Positions 1 through 10,100 of a DNA stretch of 64,000 nucleotides are shown here, one piece after another. The notes beneath the pieces were generated by a model. The model was not told the DNA's origin, ran no database searches, and was given only the letters and a program-made list of their open reading frames with translations. The position numbers and the translations under genes are program-made. The stretch is taken from contig NZ_ATNM01000004.1 of the NCBI RefSeq assembly GCF_000427295.1, positions 45,158-109,157 on the forward strand, read 5' to 3'. How positions within the stretch are numbered: the stretch's first letter is position 1; the number at the start of each line of letters is the position of its first letter. Source of the DNA: Cyclobacterium qasimii M12-11B. Its GTDB lineage: Bacteria; Bacteroidota; Bacteroidia; Cytophagales; Cyclobacteriaceae.

Positions 1-837
1 TTGCTTCAGATGCTAGGCATACTTGAAAACCATTCCATTTCTAAGGACAAGTACAGTAATTATCTTCATTTGAAAACAGAAATGGAACGTAGAATCTATG
101 CAGATCGAGCGGAATACATGGCCGATGCTGATTTTTATCCAGTTCCAGTTGAGCAGTTGGTAGCTGATAAGTATTTAAAGGAAAGGTTTCAAAATTTCAA
201 TCCTGAAAAAGCAACGCCATCTAATGAAATTAAAGCAGGTGATATCCCTCTGGAAAGTGAGGAAACAACTCATTTTTCTATTGTTGATGAGGAAGGAAAT
301 GCTGTATCCAGCACCACTACGCTAAATGGAAATATGGGATCGAAAGTACTGGTAGCCGGCGCAGGATTTATCTTAAACAATGAGATGGATGACTTTTCTA
401 TTAAGCCTGGTTTTCCTAACATGTTCGGTGTCCTTGGTGGAGAGGCCAACAAGGTAGAACCAAAGAAAAGGATGCTTAGCTCCATGAGCCCAACCATTTT
501 AGAAAAAAATGGCAGTTTATACATGGTAGTAGGGACCCCTGGTGGCTCCACCATACCTACCTCAGTTTTTCAAGTCATCGTAAATGTTATCGAATTTGAC
601 ATGGGCATGCATCAATCAGTCAATGAAAAACGCTTTCATAGCCAATGGAAACCTGATTGGATAAGCTATGAAAAAGGGTATTCTGACAAAGCAATACTTA
701 AAGAGCTAGGTGCTAAAGGCCATGAGCTCAATGAAAGAAATGCTATTGGAAAAGTTGATGCCATCCTGAAAAGAGAAGATGGAACATTGGAAGCAGGAGC
801 TGATTCCAGAGGCATGGATACGGCTGCAGGGTATTGA
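1..837 (+). CDS. ggt: gamma-glutamyltransferase, C-terminal part (5' end outside window)
   Basis: The 278 visible residues are the end of a gamma-glutamyltranspeptidase, a periplasmic N-terminal-nucleophile hydrolase that cleaves glutathione and other gamma-glutamyl compounds. The self-processing site is visible as ETTHFS. By family analogy the first Thr (codon at 265-267) becomes the N-terminal nucleophile of the small subunit. It is followed by the conserved GNAVSSTTTLN stretch, the GAGFILNNEMDDFS segment, and the MLSSMSPTI and GTPGGSTIPTSVFQ substrate-site motifs. The large subunit lies mostly upstream of the window, so the TTG at base 1 is not a real start. The gene converges on the small gene at 869, with only about 30 bases between the stops. 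Family assignment is very safe; the exact substrate is not known. Confidence 0.95.
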   Translation: MLQMLGILENHSISKDKYSNYLHLKTEMERRIYADRAEYMADADFYPVPVEQLVADKYLKERFQNFNPEKATPSNEIKAGDIPLESEETTHFSIVDEEGNAVSSTTTLNGNMGSKVLVAGAGFILNNEMDDFSIKPGFPNMFGVLGGEANKVEPKKRMLSSMSPTILEKNGSLYMVVGTPGGSTIPTSVFQVIVNVIEFDMGMHQSVNEKRFHSQWKPDWISYEKGYSDKAILKELGAKGHELNERNAIGKVDAILKREDGTLEAGADSRGMDTAAGY

Positions 838-868
838 CTTAAAAATGTTCACCTGTTAAGTTGTGAAA

Positions 869-1159
869 TCATTTCTTGTTTTCACACATCCTCAAAAAAT
901 GGGGACTGGTTCCGGGGATACGCTCAATTATTTTTCTCGCCTCCAAGTCCAACTTTACGGATACAAGGTACCAGGGAATGGAGCCATCGAAACGATCCTT
1001 CAATGTAACTATGGCCAATTCATTCAATTCCTTGTAGGAAATCTCGTTCCTTTCCTCAAGGGTTTTAAGAATAAAGGCTCTAATTAGCGTGTATTTAGAC
1101 AGCAAAATATTCACCCCTTTCTTGCCTTCCGGGTGCAATGTCAATAGCCTATTTTTCAT
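869..1159 (-). CDS. small conserved protein, DUF6958-like
   Basis: A 96-residue soluble protein with no signal peptide or membrane segment. It has a recognisable pattern: an N-terminal HPEGKKGVNI segment, a helical middle, then DGSIPWYLVSVKLDLEARKIIERIPG. The helix-turn-strand composition and the LDLEARKIIERI helix suggest a small winged-helix fold. I relate it from memory to the DUF6958 family of short bacterial proteins, whose function is unknown. It starts at an ATG at 1157-1159 and ends 31 bases from the convergent ggt stop. Nothing in the sequence shows a partner or regulation. The reading frame looks genuine; the family name is moderately secure. Confidence 0.7.
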   Translation of the reverse strand: MKNRLLTLHPEGKKGVNILLSKYTLIRAFILKTLEERNEISYKELNELAIVTLKDRFDGSIPWYLVSVKLDLEARKIIERIPGTSPHFLRMCENKK

Positions 1160-1228
1160 ACAGGTTCGGTTGATTTTTCAATCTCTACATAGAATAAACT
1201 TCAAACTACAAAAAAATAATATTAGATA

Positions 1229-1242
1229 GATCATTAATGATC
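1229..1242. repeat. 14-bp perfect palindrome
   Basis: GATCATTAATGATC is a perfect palindrome in the spacer between the S41-like gene and the start of the small DUF gene. An AGGC/GCCT inverted pair (1243-1246 and 1257-1260) follows directly. It could be an operator for the gene starting at 1159 or part of a weak terminator for the gene ending at 1288. The sequence does not decide between these. Confidence 0.35.
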
Positions 1243-1287
1243 AGGCCACTAATAATGCCTCTCATTTAATAGGCGTTTGATGAATTT

Positions 1288-2322
1288 TCACTCTACCCCA
1301 TATTCACTGTACAAATAGTCCATTGCTTTTTCCATTACAATATCCTTTCCATTTTCGATAGTGCTATCGGTATTTTTAACATAGACATCTGGAACATGTC
1401 CAATTCCATCTAAGCTCGCACCGTTAGGCAATAAGAACTTCTGTATAGAGTACACATACCGCCATCCGTTTGGTAAAAAGCGCATATTACTTACGGTTGA
1501 AAAATCACCAGCAGTGGTATCCCCTATTTGGGTAACATGGTCAAATGCCTTTAAATGCAACAAGAAAATTTCACCAGCACTAATTGTTCTTCTATCTGTG
1601 AGTACTATTACCGGCTTGTTGTAGGTATTATTACTATCAAATTGGGTGTGATAAATCTTCTTTTCATCAAAATCATTGTAACCCCTACCATTTCTAGTCT
1701 GCACGCTATATATTTCATGTTCTCCATCAGAAAATGCCTGTGCAATTCTTGCTGAATACCTGTCGTCGCCACCGGTATTTTGTCTTATGTCCAATACAAT
1801 GGCCTCGGTGTTTTCAAATATTCTGATTATCTCATCAATGACTGAAGGATTATAGCCATCCATTGATCCCAAGTATAGGTATCCTATATTCTTGTTCTTT
1901 ACATTTCCATACCAAAGTTCATCTTCTGATTTTACCTCATTAATATTCTCCAGGTACCTTGAAAGCAATAATTCAGCGCTGAATTCAGCAATAGATTGTG
2001 CATTAAGCGTATAACCAGATTTATAATGATTGCTTCCATCATATAGGGCCGTATGACTGTCATCTAAATGTTCTACCATAGTTGTCATTACTTCCCAAAG
2101 TTCTTCATTAGATAGCTCATCAGTCACTTGTGGACGATAAGTTTGGTACAACTGATCCCAATCTATGTCTCTAACTTCAAATAGGCTGTAATGCTGGTCA
2201 AAATCATTCCAGAAGATTTCGAAATTGTTGGTCGGGCTGTTTGGTGCATCCTCACCTAAAAAAGCTTCTTCACAACCAAACCAGAATAGAGAAACGAGGA
2301 TCAAACAAATATTTTTATTCAT
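1288..2322 (-). CDS. S41 family peptidase-like lipoprotein
   Basis: A 344-residue protein of the S41 (C-terminal processing / tail-specific protease) family. The catalytic Ser sits in TISAGE (codon 1579-1581, about Ser248), after the IVLDIRQNTGGDDR segment typical of the S41 core. A PDZ domain is not obvious. I chose the ATG at 2320-2322 because it gives a lipoprotein signal peptide (MNKNICLILVSLFWFGC, Cys17). An in-frame ATG at 2394 would add 24 residues before the signal and is unlikely to be used. The product is probably anchored in the outer or inner membrane facing the periplasm. It lies 76 bases after the beta-barrel gene on the same strand and may be co-transcribed with it. Natural substrate unknown. 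Confidence 0.85.
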   Translation of the reverse strand: MNKNICLILVSLFWFGCEEAFLGEDAPNSPTNNFEIFWNDFDQHYSLFEVRDIDWDQLYQTYRPQVTDELSNEELWEVMTTMVEHLDDSHTALYDGSNHYKSGYTLNAQSIAEFSAELLLSRYLENINEVKSEDELWYGNVKNKNIGYLYLGSMDGYNPSVIDEIIRIFENTEAIVLDIRQNTGGDDRYSARIAQAFSDGEHEIYSVQTRNGRGYNDFDEKKIYHTQFDSNNTYNKPVIVLTDRRTISAGEIFLLHLKAFDHVTQIGDTTAGDFSTVSNMRFLPNGWRYVYSIQKFLLPNGASLDGIGHVPDVYVKNTDSTIENGKDIVMEKAMDYLYSEYGVE

Positions 2323-2398
2323 CTTGGAAATATTAAAATTGGAAGGCCATGAATTTATAAATTCTTCAATATTAACGTGGAAGTATTGAGTCATTTGA

Positions 2399-3175
2399 TC
2401 AAAGATTAAATGTTATACCAGTAGCCGGCGTCATGGACATCCTTTTATAAGGGTGGAGTCCATTAACTTTTTGGAGGAATAGAGAATAATCAATGTTCCA
2501 TGCCAAACGAGGTGATATTTGGAAAGTGTAAGTAACATTCCAATCCAAGCCTAAGTATTGACCAAAGGAGGAAGGTTCCCCCTGCAACATAATTTTAACC
2601 GGACTATCCTGGTTCTCTATTATAAACTCATCAATGCCATTATAGGGCGGTCTACCCAAAAATTGGGCAACAGGTATTCCGAGTGATGTTTGAATGCTGT
2701 GCTTTGGTTGCAATCGCTTTGTCAACATACCCTTAATGGCCAAACCTTGTGTAGAAGTGTAGCTAAATGCATCCAGATCGTTCCACTCGACGAAAAAAGC
2801 CCTGGTTTCATAAGCGCCTCCAACATGGAAATCGACGGATTCATTTTGGTTTGCAATCCTCACTAAATATTCCAGTCCAATATTGATGTCTAAATAGCTA
2901 TTGGTAAACCGATTTGTCTCATTGGAATTCAATTCACCAGCACCATAGGCTATAGATATGCCTAAAATGTTTTTAGCAGTTCTCCGATAGGTTATGCCAA
3001 ACTGCATCCCGTTTCCTTGTTGATTTAAGGGGGATAAAATAGCGTCATTTAGGTAATTATTCTGATATCCTGCACTTACCTTAAGGCTTTTAACTGCATG
3101 GTTAACTCCATTCTGCGCTTGTAAAAATCCGGCTGATAGGATAAAAAACAAAGTATAAAGAAGGGCTTTTTTCAT
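2399..3175 (-). CDS. predicted outer-membrane beta-barrel protein
   Basis: A 258-residue protein with a clear signal peptide (MKKALLYTLFFILSAGFLQAQ) and alternating polar/aromatic strands throughout (for example LKVSAGYQNNYLND, NGMQFGITYRRT, WNIDYSLFLQKV). This is the signature of a small outer-membrane barrel of the PorT/OmpW-like size class. I do not recognise a named family. It is the first gene of a possible two-gene transcript with the S41-like lipoprotein. The upstream spacer (3176-3750) holds a composite palindrome but no clear promoter I can defend. Confidence 0.65.
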   Translation of the reverse strand: MKKALLYTLFFILSAGFLQAQNGVNHAVKSLKVSAGYQNNYLNDAILSPLNQQGNGMQFGITYRRTAKNILGISIAYGAGELNSNETNRFTNSYLDINIGLEYLVRIANQNESVDFHVGGAYETRAFFVEWNDLDAFSYTSTQGLAIKGMLTKRLQPKHSIQTSLGIPVAQFLGRPPYNGIDEFIIENQDSPVKIMLQGEPSSFGQYLGLDWNVTYTFQISPRLAWNIDYSLFLQKVNGLHPYKRMSMTPATGITFNL

Positions 3176-3531
3176 TTTATAAGTAAAGGCTTTTTTAAGA
3201 TTAATTGTGGTTTGTTAAAGTATGACAACCAAGTAGCGTTATACCCTTGCTTTAAAGAGAAAATATTAAAAAAAAGATCAGGAGTGTTTAAATATTACCC
3301 TCTTAAAGTAATTAAACCCCTGTGAAACAATAGGTTTACCAAAGACAATAGCGCTTATTGAATTCCGAATAGAACCATAATAATATACTAAGATTAGTAA
3401 ATTACAGCAAGATTTAAGTTATTCTAAAATCAAAAAAGGTTTTGATATGAAAAATTTTGATGCTGTTTTTATCAACCTATCGGAGGACCTTTACCTGTTT
3501 CAACCAAAAAGAGAAGTGTTGAATCGTAATT

Positions 3532-3614
3532 TGTCGGTATTGTTGTCAAAAAATCAACAATACCGACAGATTTACTTGAATTTCATTACACATTTCCACG
3601 GATTTAAACCCGTG
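3532..3614 (+). repeat. composite palindromic element, copy 1
   Basis: Two hairpins lie 28 bases apart in the spacer 3176-3750. Hairpin A has perfect 14-bp arms, TGTCGGTATTGTTG (3532-3545) and CAACAATACCGACA (3555-3568), with an A-rich loop. Hairpin B is CACGGATTTAAACCCGTG (3597-3614), palindromic except for one pair. The same A-then-B arrangement recurs near 33410 and, inverted, near 43904. A 60-codon frame over this region is best read as chance. The rest of the 575-base spacer shows nothing else I can support. Confidence 0.65.
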
Positions 3615-3750
3615 ACTAATGGTTTTTAAGCACCTTAAACCAAATATTTGGAAAGACTTAAGTGTGCTTTTGTAAAAGTATTTTCTGAAATTATACCCGA
3701 AGTGATTTCACTTGGTGTTTTTAGCACCAATAACTTTACGGATACAGGTA

Positions 3751-5187
3751 TTATTTTCTTAGTAAATCTTTAATTGCCTTCATCAGTACTCCTTCAACCT
3801 CCGGAGCTACGTTTGATGCCCTATTGCTTACTTCATAGCCTCCTTTTTCATAGGCCAGAGCAGTTCCAATGTATCCAGGGCCAAGATCACCATAAGATGC
3901 CATGGCGACAAATAAGTCCGGCCGTTCCGCTTTTGCCGCAAGCTGATATTCTACAAACAGTTCACCAGGCATGTGCAATAGTCTGGTATCATTCAGGCTT
4001 AGACACATTAAATCCAATTTTTTTCCAGCCTGTGACCTGCGCAACCATGCCATTTTACGCGCGTTTCCACTGCTTTTTACTAATAAATCATTGCTGGTTT
4101 TTAGCTCCTCTTGCATTTGGTACAAGTACTTGGCAGGAGGCAAAGCAACCGAAGAAACATTCCAAGTCACATTCTCTGCCGATATTGGTTCCCGCTTTGT
4201 TGTTTCCCAGGCTTTTTCCATTCCAGCAGCCAAACGTTCTGCAAAAATAAGTCGATTTTCGTGAGACCCATCATTGTATTTTCCTGCGGCAATATTGCCC
4301 CCAGCACCGTTAAAATGTACATGCAAGGCATCTGGTACTGCCAATTGACGAAAAAACCTGGCTACCCCTACGAAATCCGGATTAGGGATACCTGTACGGT
4401 AATAACTCTGAGGGTGCGTGGCATAATAACTAAAAATAGCAACTGGTTTGTCTTCATTCCAAAAGCTAACAAGTGACAACTCAGGATCAATCAATCCTTC
4501 AGGTTCGGCACGAATTTCAGCATCTTTGGTAGTGGACATGCGCGTTACACGAACTTTCCCATCTGGCCCATAAATGTTTCGGTTGGATGCCACTTTTTCT
4601 ACAATGGCTTTGCCCAAGCCCAAATGAGTGACAGGCTGGGAATGACCCAAAGAACTTTTAACTGCAACTGTTAATCGACGAAGTGCATCACGGGCAAAAG
4701 TCCCATCAAACTGGGTAGGATTAATTTTTGCCGGATCAAGTCCCGCTTCGATAAGAATCTGTTCAGCTCCCGCATCAAATCTCGGTGCATCGTGCTGATG
4801 GATTGCATTTACTGCAATGCGTTCAGGAATAGATCCTACAGCAGCGGCAAGTGCCCGCTTGAAATCATCCATCCCTTCATTTCCAATAGCAAGCCAATCA
4901 ACAGCACACAAAACAATTGGCAATCCTGCTCCTTGCAATACGACCCCTTTGGCACGTAAACCCAAGTCCCAAGTATTAATAGAAATATCATAAGCCAACG
5001 GGTCTCCTACCGGTGGCGTAACATCAATGTCAAAAGTGGAAAGCCTCAATCCCTCTGTATGGTTTTGAGGAGGAAATAGCTGGCTTTCCTTGATACTTCT
5101 CCCCTCTGCTATGGGAAGTTGGGTAAAGAAAAGTAGGCAAAACAAGCAAAGTATGGCAGACAACCTTTTATTAAAACCGCTCATCAT
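3751..5187 (-). CDS. neutral/alkaline ceramidase-like secreted protein
   Basis: A 478-residue exported protein with a signal peptide (about residues 5-30). The N-terminal half matches the neutral/alkaline non-lysosomal ceramidase N-terminal family: a DIDVTPPVGDPL opening, an early NAIHQHDAPR segment with the metal-type His pair, FSYYATHPQSYY, then HFNGAGGNIAAGKYNDGS. That last stretch occupies the place where true ceramidases carry their nucleophile-containing GDVSPN loop. Because this loop differs and the protein is shorter than true ceramidases (about 650 or more residues), I infer an amidase-like enzyme of unknown substrate rather than a proven ceramidase. It lies 181 bases downstream of SusD1 on the same strand and probably acts on whatever the SusCD1 pair imports or binds. 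Confidence 0.75.
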   Translation of the reverse strand: MMSGFNKRLSAILCLFCLLFFTQLPIAEGRSIKESQLFPPQNHTEGLRLSTFDIDVTPPVGDPLAYDISINTWDLGLRAKGVVLQGAGLPIVLCAVDWLAIGNEGMDDFKRALAAAVGSIPERIAVNAIHQHDAPRFDAGAEQILIEAGLDPAKINPTQFDGTFARDALRRLTVAVKSSLGHSQPVTHLGLGKAIVEKVASNRNIYGPDGKVRVTRMSTTKDAEIRAEPEGLIDPELSLVSFWNEDKPVAIFSYYATHPQSYYRTGIPNPDFVGVARFFRQLAVPDALHVHFNGAGGNIAAGKYNDGSHENRLIFAERLAAGMEKAWETTKREPISAENVTWNVSSVALPPAKYLYQMQEELKTSNDLLVKSSGNARKMAWLRRSQAGKKLDLMCLSLNDTRLLHMPGELFVEYQLAAKAERPDLFVAMASYGDLGPGYIGTALAYEKGGYEVSNRASNVAPEVEGVLMKAIKDLLRK

Positions 5188-5258
5188 TCTTAATATTTAA
5201 CTTTCAAAAAACAATTCTTTCAAACTCCCTCAATTTAAGGGAATCCATTGTAATGAAC

Positions 5259-5285
5259 AAAGGAGAAACCTGAGGTTTCTCCTTT
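5259..5285 (-). terminator. 12-bp stem hairpin after SusD1
   Basis: AAAGGAGAAACC and GGTTTCTCCTTT form a perfect 12-bp stem with a 3-base loop, 84 bases past the SusD1 stop and 72 bases before the ceramidase-like start. The trailing T tract on the minus strand is only three bases. It may act as a partial terminator or an RNA 3'-end stabiliser, reducing expression of the downstream gene relative to SusCD1. Confidence 0.5.
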
Positions 5286-5368
5286 GAATTTAAAGCCCAC
5301 ATTCATTCTCAGAGTAATCTGAAATTAACTTGGACTCGTATTTTAACAAATCATTTAAAGATGACTAC

Positions 5369-7084
5369 TTAATATCCCGGGTTTTGAGGGAAATCAGCAT
5401 CCACATTCAAATCGATTTGTTCCTGTGGTATTGGCCACCTGAAGTTATGTTCTGCGATATTAGCACCAGGTACTAGAGGGTTATCATTGTATTTCCTTAC
5501 CCTTTCAAGGAGCATACCTGTACGCCTCAAAACAATAAGTCTCCACTCTTCACCATACAGTTCTCTCACACGTTCATCCAATAAGAAATCCATATCAATT
5601 TCTGATGCAGAAACAGGAGTTGCATTGGAGCGATCTCTCACCCTATTTACATCCGCTGCTGCAAGGCTATTATTACCCAATTCCAAATAAGCTTCTGCCC
5701 TTATTAGCAAGGTTTCAGCAAAACGCAAGGCATACCAATCCTTGTGAGTAATTCCTCCTCCTGAACGGTTTGGCTGCAAGAAATAATTTAAAGCATCAGT
5801 AAATTTAATGTGGATAGGGAAAATGATTTTCGTTGAATCCGCCATAGGATCAGGTCTTGCTGGATCGTAAAGGCTGAAATCAATCTTTTTCTTGTCGTAA
5901 GCAGACTCCGGGTTGTCATAATAAAAATTACGCTTTAGGTTATGCTCAGCATTCCTGATATCATTGTCCCAATCGTTTTTCCACACATCATAATAAACCA
6001 AGCTAGTACCTCTACCATTTGCAGTAGGTCGGCCTAAAGAATCGGAATATCCAGTATACAAACCATTGAACATTTCACCTTGAAAACCTTTTTTACCATC
6101 AGGAGTAAGTCCAATATCAAAATAACGTGGACCGAAAATATACGCACTCGCTATCTGTCCACCACCAATAAGGAAAGGCTCAACTTGAATGGCCCACATC
6201 GACTCTTTATTCTCAGTCAAGTTGTGATTTCCAAAACCAAAGAGGTCTAAAAACACATCTCCCGAGCCCCAAACATCATTGCCAAGTTTTGTACCAAAAC
6301 GGCTTGTCATCAAATCGTAATCATAACCATCAATCACACTTGTAGCTGCTTCAGCTGCCAACTCAAACTCATCCTGTTCGAGATAAGTCTCCGCAAGATA
6401 ATGCCATGCTGGTCCTTGGGTAATTCTTCCAGGAGCATCTTCTTCTCCTGGTTTAGGTAAATTAGCTGCCGCAAATTTGAAATCTTCCACCATCAAGTCG
6501 TGAATATCCGCAACAGGATTTCTAACAAAATCCGCCTTGGCCGAATTAATAGGCTCAGTCAATAGAGGAAGATCCCCATAAGTAGAAACCAGATACCTGT
6601 AAGCAAAGGCCCGAAAGAATCTAGCTTCAGCTATGTATTTGTTTTTACCTGCTTCACCACCCACAAAAACGTCAGGATCTGCAATGCCTACTTTATCAAT
6701 CAATACATTTGACCATTGGATAATTTCAAACCCTACATTCCATGTAGCGATAACATTTCTCCAAACAGGAGTCATGTCATTGTATGAGTTTAAATAAGAA
6801 CCTCCAGGACCAGGTGTTTCACCATTGTACCCAAGATCAGACCCATGTGTGGCCCAATTCATCACTCCAAATTCACCAAATGAATAGTATGCTGATCGGA
6901 CACGGTCGTGAATAGCTGTAATTCCCTGGAATGCCCCCGCTTCAGTTAGATAAGCGTTGTCTGGTGAAAGAAAATCGATGGGTTTTTCATCAAGAATATC
7001 TTCACTACAGGACGGAAATATAAACAGCGCAATGGCAGCAACCACCAAAGACTTAATTGCTAGTTTTTTTATATTTATGTTCAT
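5369..7084 (-). CDS. RagB/SusD family nutrient-uptake lipoprotein (SusD1)
   Basis: A 571-residue outer-membrane lipoprotein with signal peptide and lipobox FIFPSC (Cys at about residue 26). The helix-rich SusD architecture is visible: the N-terminal DEKPIDFLSPDNAYLTEAGAFQG segment, an AEARFFRAFAYRYLVSTYGDLPL helix, and the C-terminal SusD domain with LRFAETLLIRAEAYLELG, DVNRVRDRS and LLDERVRELYGEEWRLIVLRR. SusD proteins cap the SusC transporter and bind the substrate at the cell surface. The gene starts 44 bases after the SusC1 stop, the standard SusC-SusD order, and is followed by the ceramidase-like gene. The glycan or other substrate cannot be read from sequence. Confidence 0.95.
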   Translation of the reverse strand: MNINIKKLAIKSLVVAAIALFIFPSCSEDILDEKPIDFLSPDNAYLTEAGAFQGITAIHDRVRSAYYSFGEFGVMNWATHGSDLGYNGETPGPGGSYLNSYNDMTPVWRNVIATWNVGFEIIQWSNVLIDKVGIADPDVFVGGEAGKNKYIAEARFFRAFAYRYLVSTYGDLPLLTEPINSAKADFVRNPVADIHDLMVEDFKFAAANLPKPGEEDAPGRITQGPAWHYLAETYLEQDEFELAAEAATSVIDGYDYDLMTSRFGTKLGNDVWGSGDVFLDLFGFGNHNLTENKESMWAIQVEPFLIGGGQIASAYIFGPRYFDIGLTPDGKKGFQGEMFNGLYTGYSDSLGRPTANGRGTSLVYYDVWKNDWDNDIRNAEHNLKRNFYYDNPESAYDKKKIDFSLYDPARPDPMADSTKIIFPIHIKFTDALNYFLQPNRSGGGITHKDWYALRFAETLLIRAEAYLELGNNSLAAADVNRVRDRSNATPVSASEIDMDFLLDERVRELYGEEWRLIVLRRTGMLLERVRKYNDNPLVPGANIAEHNFRWPIPQEQIDLNVDADFPQNPGY

Positions 7085-7128
7085 TGTTTTTTATTTATCA
7101 GGTATTACTTAATTAATAAGCTGATTTC

Positions 7129-10100
7129 TTATAGGCTAAGATTCAAACCTAAAATGAAATTTCTCATAAGCGGAGTATCACTCACACCCGTTTCAGGATC
7201 CCAACCTTGCCAGTTTGTCCATACATAAGGGTTTTTGCTTGCGATATAAACCTGAGCGGACTGTAAATTTAATTTATTCAGAAAGTTTTGTCCGAAAGTG
7301 TAACCTAGGGAGATGTCTTGTATCCTTACAAAACTTCTGCTTTGATATACCCCACTCTGACGTTGAGGCACGTTATAAATACCTGTAGTATTCGTCGTTG
7401 GGTTTTCTGGTGTCCAGTATTGATTTACAGCTGAATTATTTCTTCTATCCGGGAAATAGAATAGAGGATTGATAATTGCAGCATTGTCCGCTAAATAATA
7501 ATTTTTACCTCCTTGAATGGAATTAACAAAAATTGAAAGAGTGAAATTATTATACGTCAAGGAGTTGTTGATACTAAAACGATAACTTGGAGATTCGTTT
7601 CCGATCACCTTTCTATCATTTGTAGGATCTATGGCTCCATCACCATTCTGATCAACATAACGGAATTGACCTGGATACCATCCATCTAGTGTATTTCCAC
7701 TAAAGAACTCTTCTTCAGTCCAAACTCCTCCGGCCATTTCATAATCGTATAGTGCACTAAGGGATTCGCCCACAAACCAGCCATTCCCAATATCATTGTC
7801 ATTCTCGCCACCATATAATTTTGTGATTTCATCCCTGTTTAAAGCAAAGGTGAAATTGGTCTCCCATCTAAACAGTCCATCCATATTGATGGACCTCAAA
7901 TCAAACTCTACACCTTTGTTCTTTAAACCACCTATATTCGTCCAGATATTCGCATACCCTGCAGTTCTAGGAAGTTGTCTCAAGACCAACACATCTGTTG
8001 TAGTTGCAGTATAGGCATTGAATGAACCTGTAATTCTATTTTGCCACAAGCCGAAATCCAAGCCTAGGTTATAAGAAGTGGTCGTTTCCCATGCCAGGTT
8101 TTCATTCCCAAGGTTACTTGGGTAAAGTCCAATAGCCGTTGATTGACCATAGACATAATACCTGGTTCCCATTCTAGACAAACTTGAATACCTGCCTATC
8201 CCTTGGTTACCATTTTTACCATAAGAGGTCCTTAATTTCAAATAGACTCCCAAATTTTCAAGGAAAGGTTCATCAGAAGCTACCCAAGCCAAGGAAGCAG
8301 ATGGGAAAGTTGCCCATTTATTACCAGCACCGAATCCTGAGAATCCATCTCTACGTACCGTCCCAGTAAACATATACTTGGATTGGAAACTATAATTTAC
8401 ACGAGCCATGTAGGCAAGACTGTTTTCTTCATAAGCAGAAGAGCTACCAGTGATGACCTCAGCCAAACCAATATTATTATAACCAAGAATTTCATTTTCA
8501 AAACCTGAAGCTGTGAGTGTAGAAGAATTGCCACTTCTTCCTTCTCTACTGAATAGGAAAGTAGAATTAATCTGATGGTCTCCAAATCCTTTAGAATAAC
8601 TAATTATATTGTTAATGTTAAAATCAGTTGATTCAGAAGGGTTTTTTATAGCCAAACCTCTATTTGATACTCCTTGAGGAGTTAAACTCGAATGAAAGGT
8701 ATTGTTATTACTGTTGGCATATACCTGGGAATAATTGAACTCATAATTTAATCCTTCAATCCAAGGCACTTTAACCTTGATTCTTCCCACAGCAAAAAGC
8801 TCATTATCAATATCAGAATTATCAATATACTTGTATACAAGAGGATAAGGTTGGAACAATTCTCCTCCCAGGTAGATGTCGTAATTTGGCTCTCCGATAT
8901 AATTATTGACCAATGGACTTGCGTCCCTTGCATTTGATAGACTGGTTGGAATTCCTGAATTATCTCTGGAACTATAAGAAACATTCAATCCAAAAGTTAA
9001 CCAATCTGTTATCTCACTTTCAACATTGCTACGAAGGGTGAAGCGTTTGAACTTATCATTTTTCTGAATTCCTTCAACATCTGTAAAGGAACCGGAAACA
9101 TAATAGGTGGATCGCTCAGTCATACCCTGAAGACTCAAGTTGTAATTTTGCATTGGAGCAACTTGTAAAACCTGATCTACCCAGTTGATTTCATTACCTG
9201 CAAGGTAATTTTGTTGCTCTTCAAAAGTCTTCAAATAAGAGCCTACTGTTTCTCTGTTGGTTAAATCTGCTCTTTGTGGTCTTCCTTCCGCACTTGTAGG
9301 ATTGGTTTTATACCATTCATAAACTTTACTTTGATGATCCCAGTCCACCAAACGGTTTGCAAACTCGTCCCCATTCATTACTCTCATCGAGTTATTGGTC
9401 ATGTCCTGGAAGCCAGTATACATTCCGAATGAAATCACCGGTTTTTCTGAGGTACCTTTTTTGGTAGTAATCAGCAAGACACCGTTGGCAGACCTTGATC
9501 CATACACAGCGGCAGCACTGGCATCCTTAAGAATATCAATTGTCTCCACATCATTGACATTGATGTTGGAGATACTTCCATTGTAAATCACACCGTCCAT
9601 AACGATCAAAGGACCATCAGAAGCAGAAAGAGAAGTTTTCCCTCTTATTGAAAGTTCAGGCTCACTAGATGCTCCTCCCCTTCCTTCCAGGTTAACACCT
9701 GCAGAAGCACCTATCAAGGCTTGAAAAAGGTTGACATTAGCTTGATTTGCCTTGTCTTTCATCGAGATTCTTGCTACAGAGCCAGTAAGATCACTTTTCT
9801 TTGCCGTACCGTAACCAATGACAAGAACCTCATCCATTGAGGTTACATCCTCTTCTAATACCACATCCAATACCGTTCTGTTCCCTACGGCAATGCTTTG
9901 GGTAACGTACCCAATATAGGAAAAAGACAAAGTAGCGTCCTCTGGTACAGAAATCGAATATTGCCCCATAAGGTCGGTGGCTGTTCCGGTGGTAGTTCCT
10001 GGAACAAATACAGTTACACCAGGAATGGTTTCCCCATCGCTATCCGTTACGGTACCGGTAACGGTGATGTCCACAGCAATATTTTTGTTGTTTAATTGCT

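Noticed and set aside
2323..2394. 24-residue N-terminal extension of the S41-like protein
   Set aside because: It would place residues before a complete lipoprotein signal peptide; the internal ATG at 2322 fits the lipobox.
3447..3629. 60-codon plus-strand frame
   Set aside because: It runs straight through the composite palindrome, has no recognisable motif, and follows the hairpin sequence.
3774..4476. Overlapping plus-strand frames inside the ceramidase-like gene
   Set aside because: They are antisense shadows of a well-supported family protein.
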